Below, in pieces: positions 61,189 through 64,000 of a DNA stretch of 64,000 nt. Source of the DNA: UBA8524 sp964215915 (GTDB taxonomy: Bacteria > Bacteroidota > Bacteroidia > UBA8524); assembly GCA_964215915.1 (NCBI GenBank), contig CAXPEB010000080.1:1-64000 (forward strand), given 5' to 3'. A program made the translations under genes and the position numbers. Under the pieces are notes generated by a model, which was given only the letters and a program-made list of their open reading frames with translations, made no database searches and was not told the origin of the DNA. How positions within the stretch are numbered: the stretch's first letter is position 1; every line of letters starts with the position of its first letter.

Positions 61189-63189
61189 ATGCGCTTACTA
61201 TCATCCCCTAATTTCCTGTTTCTCGTTCTGCTTCTTTTTATTTCCTGTCGCAGCGATGAAGAAAACAAACCGCCTGAAAATGCCCAATTCAAAGGACTGA
61301 ACAGTGCTTCAACATTCTGTTCCAGACTTGAAGAACTCAATCCGGACAGCATCCATTCCACGCTGGCTCAATATGCCAATGAACTGGCCGGAAAGGTCCC
61401 CGACTCTGCAGACTATATTTTGAACTGCATGAAGCATTATGCGGAAACCCGGCAAAACCCTCAGATGAAGGCTATTTACCAATCCACTCAGTCTTATGTA
61501 CTGTTATGGAGTGGTCGTTATGACAGTGCTACCTGGTATGCGGAACAAGCCGATCAATACGCAACAGAACATTATGATACGGCTCTGATCACGGCTAATA
61601 TCAACGCACTGGCTACAGGGTATTATGTGAACAATGATCTGAAAAATGCCAAAAAGCAGTATCTGAGAGGGCTGGAAATTTCTGAGGCAAATTCGAAAAA
61701 ACAGTTCCTGCTGAATCAGATCCTTTTTTGCAGTAACCTGGCCTCCCTGCATTACAATATCGGGGAATGGCAGGAAGCCCGGAAATACTTCCACAGAGTT
61801 CTTTTACTCTGTGATTCTATCGGGAAAGACGAAGAGCTGTCTTCAAAATATGCCGATTTTGTCCAATTCGTGATCCCGCAAACAGCCTATAACTTTTTTG
61901 TGGTAAGCACCAACGATCTCGAGTTTGATGTTGCCGATTCAATCTGGAAAAGCTACCGTCTTTATGAAAAATTAAAAGGAAACCCTGTTGAAAACCAGAA
62001 GTATTTTATTGGCCGTGCTTTGTTCCATGCCGTGCAAGGGAAATTCCCGGACAGTGCTTACAACCTGCTAATTCCTTTGGCTATGGACAGTATTACTCCG
62101 GATAACTTCATTTCCTATTACGGAGCACATTTGAATTACCTGAATACACGATTAGAGAAGGGGCAAAAGGACAGTATTGAATTTGCCCGGAAGCGTGTTC
62201 TTGAGGGCTTTCACTTATTGGGCGACGGATATCCTCAATCCATAAGCTTTGTATCCGACCAGTTACAAGTTGCCCTGGAAAACGGCTTTGATCCCGTTGA
62301 CATCGAACTACTGGAAAAATGGGAAGAGGAGTGTATCCCGGAAGAACATAATGATTATACCCGGTACCAATGTGCCAGACTTAGGGTGACCTATTATTGG
62401 GCAAACCAGCAGTTTGATAAAGCAAATAAATACTATAGGGATATCATCGAAATGCAGGATCAGCTTCTCTACACCCTGGAAACTTTACGGTTTTTCGACT
62501 TTAGTACGGAATTGAAAAATTCGGCTCTGAAACTGCAGGCCAGTCTGAAAGATGCCCAGCTTGAAAGAAAAAAGAATCAGAACAAAATACTGTTTTTATC
62601 CCTGTTCCTGCTCTTTGCCATTGCTGTCTTTATTGTTGTCGTAGTCCTGCAGAAACGAAAACAAACCCGGCTCCGCCTTATGTTGATCGAATCCGAACGT
62701 TCCAAGGAACTGGAAAGGCAACAATATCTGGAAAGGGAACACCGGCTCGGACAGCGTAGTGTTGCCCTTTCCAATATCCTGCTTGCCAAAGCAGATGAAC
62801 TCAGGATGCACATCAACGCCGCATTACAAAGAAGGCAACAATCTGAACTTCAAGACATAAAACGCGAACTGGAAGCAATCCTCGATGGCAATCAGGATTT
62901 TGGTCAACCCGAATATGCAGACGTCGTAGCGGAAGACAGCTACCCGGAACTGGAAGCCATGTTCCCGTACCTGCACATGGGAATTAACGACAAAAGAATA
63001 CTGGTACTGACAATGGAAGGCTATGCCTCCAAAGATATCGCCCGCTTCCTGGGAATTTCCACTCAGCACGTACTCAATACCCGTTCAAAAATCAAAAAGA
63101 AGATCACTGAAGAAGAGGGAAAAGAAATCCAATGGAAGGAAATCAAAACCGCTTATATGGAAAGACGTATGCAAATGGGAGATTCCTAA
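61189..63189 (+). CDS. Membrane-spanning TPR protein with C-terminal DNA-binding HTH
   Basis: 666 residues from the ATG at 61189; a GTG nine codons upstream is weaker. The N-terminus is a lipoprotein-like signal (LFISC). Helical TPR-like repeats fill about 25-450 (AQYANELAGKVPDSADYI, TANINALATGYYVNNDLKNAKKQYLRGLEI). One membrane helix lies at about 466-488, then a coiled coil, and a C-terminal HTH (about 598-640) with DIARFLGISTQHVLNTRSKIKKKI, reminiscent of LuxR-type ends. It would sense an envelope signal and act on DNA directly. It lies just downstream of the giant PKD gene; its targets are unknown. Confidence 0.85.
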   Translation: MRLLSSPNFLFLVLLLFISCRSDEENKPPENAQFKGLNSASTFCSRLEELNPDSIHSTLAQYANELAGKVPDSADYILNCMKHYAETRQNPQMKAIYQSTQSYVLLWSGRYDSATWYAEQADQYATEHYDTALITANINALATGYYVNNDLKNAKKQYLRGLEISEANSKKQFLLNQILFCSNLASLHYNIGEWQEARKYFHRVLLLCDSIGKDEELSSKYADFVQFVIPQTAYNFFVVSTNDLEFDVADSIWKSYRLYEKLKGNPVENQKYFIGRALFHAVQGKFPDSAYNLLIPLAMDSITPDNFISYYGAHLNYLNTRLEKGQKDSIEFARKRVLEGFHLLGDGYPQSISFVSDQLQVALENGFDPVDIELLEKWEEECIPEEHNDYTRYQCARLRVTYYWANQQFDKANKYYRDIIEMQDQLLYTLETLRFFDFSTELKNSALKLQASLKDAQLERKKNQNKILFLSLFLLFAIAVFIVVVVLQKRKQTRLRLMLIESERSKELERQQYLEREHRLGQRSVALSNILLAKADELRMHINAALQRRQQSELQDIKRELEAILDGNQDFGQPEYADVVAEDSYPELEAMFPYLHMGINDKRILVLTMEGYASKDIARFLGISTQHVLNTRSKIKKKITEEEGKEIQWKEIKTAYMERRMQMGDS

Positions 63190-63263
63190 AAAAGATAGGT
63201 ATAACCTCACTACTCCATCAAAAATGGGCACAGGAAACAACAGTCCGGTAACCCCAGAATGGT

Positions 63264-63271
63264 TACTTTTG
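63264..63271 (+). promoter_or_regulatory. -7 promoter box of the cysteine-synthase-family gene
   Basis: TACTTTTG, a perfect match, then seven bases and the ATG at 63279. Confidence 0.45.
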
Positions 63272-63278
63272 TGCCCGA

Positions 63279-64000
63279 ATGCACTATTATAATTCCATAC
63301 TCGAAACCATTGGCAACACCCCTTTGGTGAAACTGAACCGCATAGCGGAAGAGATCCCCGCTCTGGTACTGGCAAAAGTAGAAACCTTTAACCCGGGGAA
63401 TTCGATCAAAGACCGTATGGCCCTCAAAATGATCGAGGACGCGGAAAAGTCGGGAGCCCTCAAACCCGGCGGAACCATCATCGAAGGAACCAGCGGCAAT
63501 ACCGGAATGGGGCTGGCTATTGCGGCCGTGATCAAAGGGTACAAGTGCATCTTCACCACTACCGACAAGCAATCGAAAGAAAAGATCGATGCGCTGAAGG
63601 CTTTTGGGGCAGAAGTAATTGTTTGTCCCACCGACGTGGATCCGGAAGACCCCCGCTCCTATTACTCGGTAAGCAGCCGCCTAGCCGCAGAAACCCCGAA
63701 TTCCTGGAAACCCAATCAATACGATAACCTTTCCAACTCGCAGGCACATTATGAGCAAACCGGACCGGAGATCTGGAAACAAACCGAAGGTAAAATCACC
63801 CACCTGGTAGTAGGTGTGGGAACCGGCGGAACGATCTCGGGAACTGCACGTTACCTGAAAGAACAAAACCCGGATATCCAGGTTTTAGGTATCGATACCT
63901 ACGGTTCCATTTTTAAAAAGTATAAGGAAACGGGCGAGTTCGATAAGTCTGAGATCTATCCCTATATCACCGAAGGAATCGGAGAAGACTTTATTCCGCA
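63279..64000 (+). CDS. PLP-dependent cysteine synthase/cystathionine beta-synthase, partial
   Basis: First 240 residues only; the window ends before the stop. The start MHYYNSILETIGNTPLVKL is that of the O-acetylserine-sulfhydrylase/CBS fold. The PLP lysine is in NPGNSIKDRMA, the substrate loop is EGTSGNTGMGLA and the phosphate loop GVGTGGTISGT. The late segment GIDTYGS...YPYITEGIGEDFIP is closer to cystathionine beta-synthase than to CysK, but the C-terminal CBS domains, if any, lie outside the window. Confidence 0.93.
   Translation, partial: MHYYNSILETIGNTPLVKLNRIAEEIPALVLAKVETFNPGNSIKDRMALKMIEDAEKSGALKPGGTIIEGTSGNTGMGLAIAAVIKGYKCIFTTTDKQSKEKIDALKAFGAEVIVCPTDVDPEDPRSYYSVSSRLAAETPNSWKPNQYDNLSNSQAHYEQTGPEIWKQTEGKITHLVVGVGTGGTISGTARYLKEQNPDIQVLGIDTYGSIFKKYKETGEFDKSEIYPYITEGIGEDFIP

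Overview
The window looks like chromosomal DNA of a Bacteroidota, probably a Flavobacteriales-like lineage with moderate GC. The pointers are: two proteins ending in type IX secretion (T9SS) sorting domains (type A at 40728-42878, type B at 51121-61014); families typical of the phylum (DUF4199, DUF3276/PUR-alpha, DUF4382, a GreA-like small protein, an Mpl-like Mur ligase); almost no Shine-Dalgarno sequences; and repeated copies of the Bacteroidota promoter (-33 TTTG, -7 TAnnTTTG). No rRNA, tRNA, CRISPR array, prophage or insertion sequence could be supported. The first 21 bases are Illumina adapter, so position 1 is an assembly end; the right edge cuts a gene.

Layout. 61-8155: a beta-propeller-like lipoprotein, an M3 oligopeptidase, an FAA-hydrolase, an M23 peptidase, a BCP peroxiredoxin, an Mpl-like Mur ligase, and a secreted protein made of three copies of an unrecognised ~110-residue domain. 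8307-20804: housekeeping genes (universal stress protein, nucleoside phosphorylase, thioredoxin, a lone DUF58 protein, GNAT acyltransferase, fabI, pdxH, Nudix, dps, rseP, hscB, ffh, a DCC protein, cobalamin adenosyltransferase). 20896-32424: a DUF4382 lipoprotein, a tight minus-strand run (ABC ATPase, gatC, plsC-like, SRPBCC, DUF4199), an ABC exporter, leucine-type dehydrogenase, kdsB, a GreA-like protein, an Uup-like ABC-F protein and rarA. 32511-40534: two orphan genes around a hairpin-rich intergenic stretch, PrsW, prolyl oligopeptidase, a small membrane protein, a zinc metallopeptidase, a thioredoxin-fold protein and a YkgJ-type cysteine-cluster protein.

40728-51066 is envelope and surface biology: a secreted M43 metalloprotease, a glycosyltransferase, a sugar epimerase, a DASS transporter, an NfeD protease, a LysM/RlpA-like protein, an O-antigen-ligase-like protein and a GT2 glycosyltransferase. 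With kdsB and the acyltransferases this fits an LPS-bearing cell. 51121-61014 encodes a 3297-residue surface protein whose second half is 18 consecutive PKD-type modules of 84 or 85 residues, each with two cysteines at matching places. It is followed by a membrane-spanning TPR-HTH regulator and a truncated cystathionine-beta-synthase/cysteine-synthase gene.

Most unusual observations: (1) at least nine genes have a -7 box ending exactly four bases before the start codon, which predicts leaderless transcripts; (2) several terminators run straight into the next gene's -7 box; (3) the giant protein contains a strict 84-residue module ladder and a 504-bp two-module higher-order repeat. No defence system or other clearly new multi-gene system was found.
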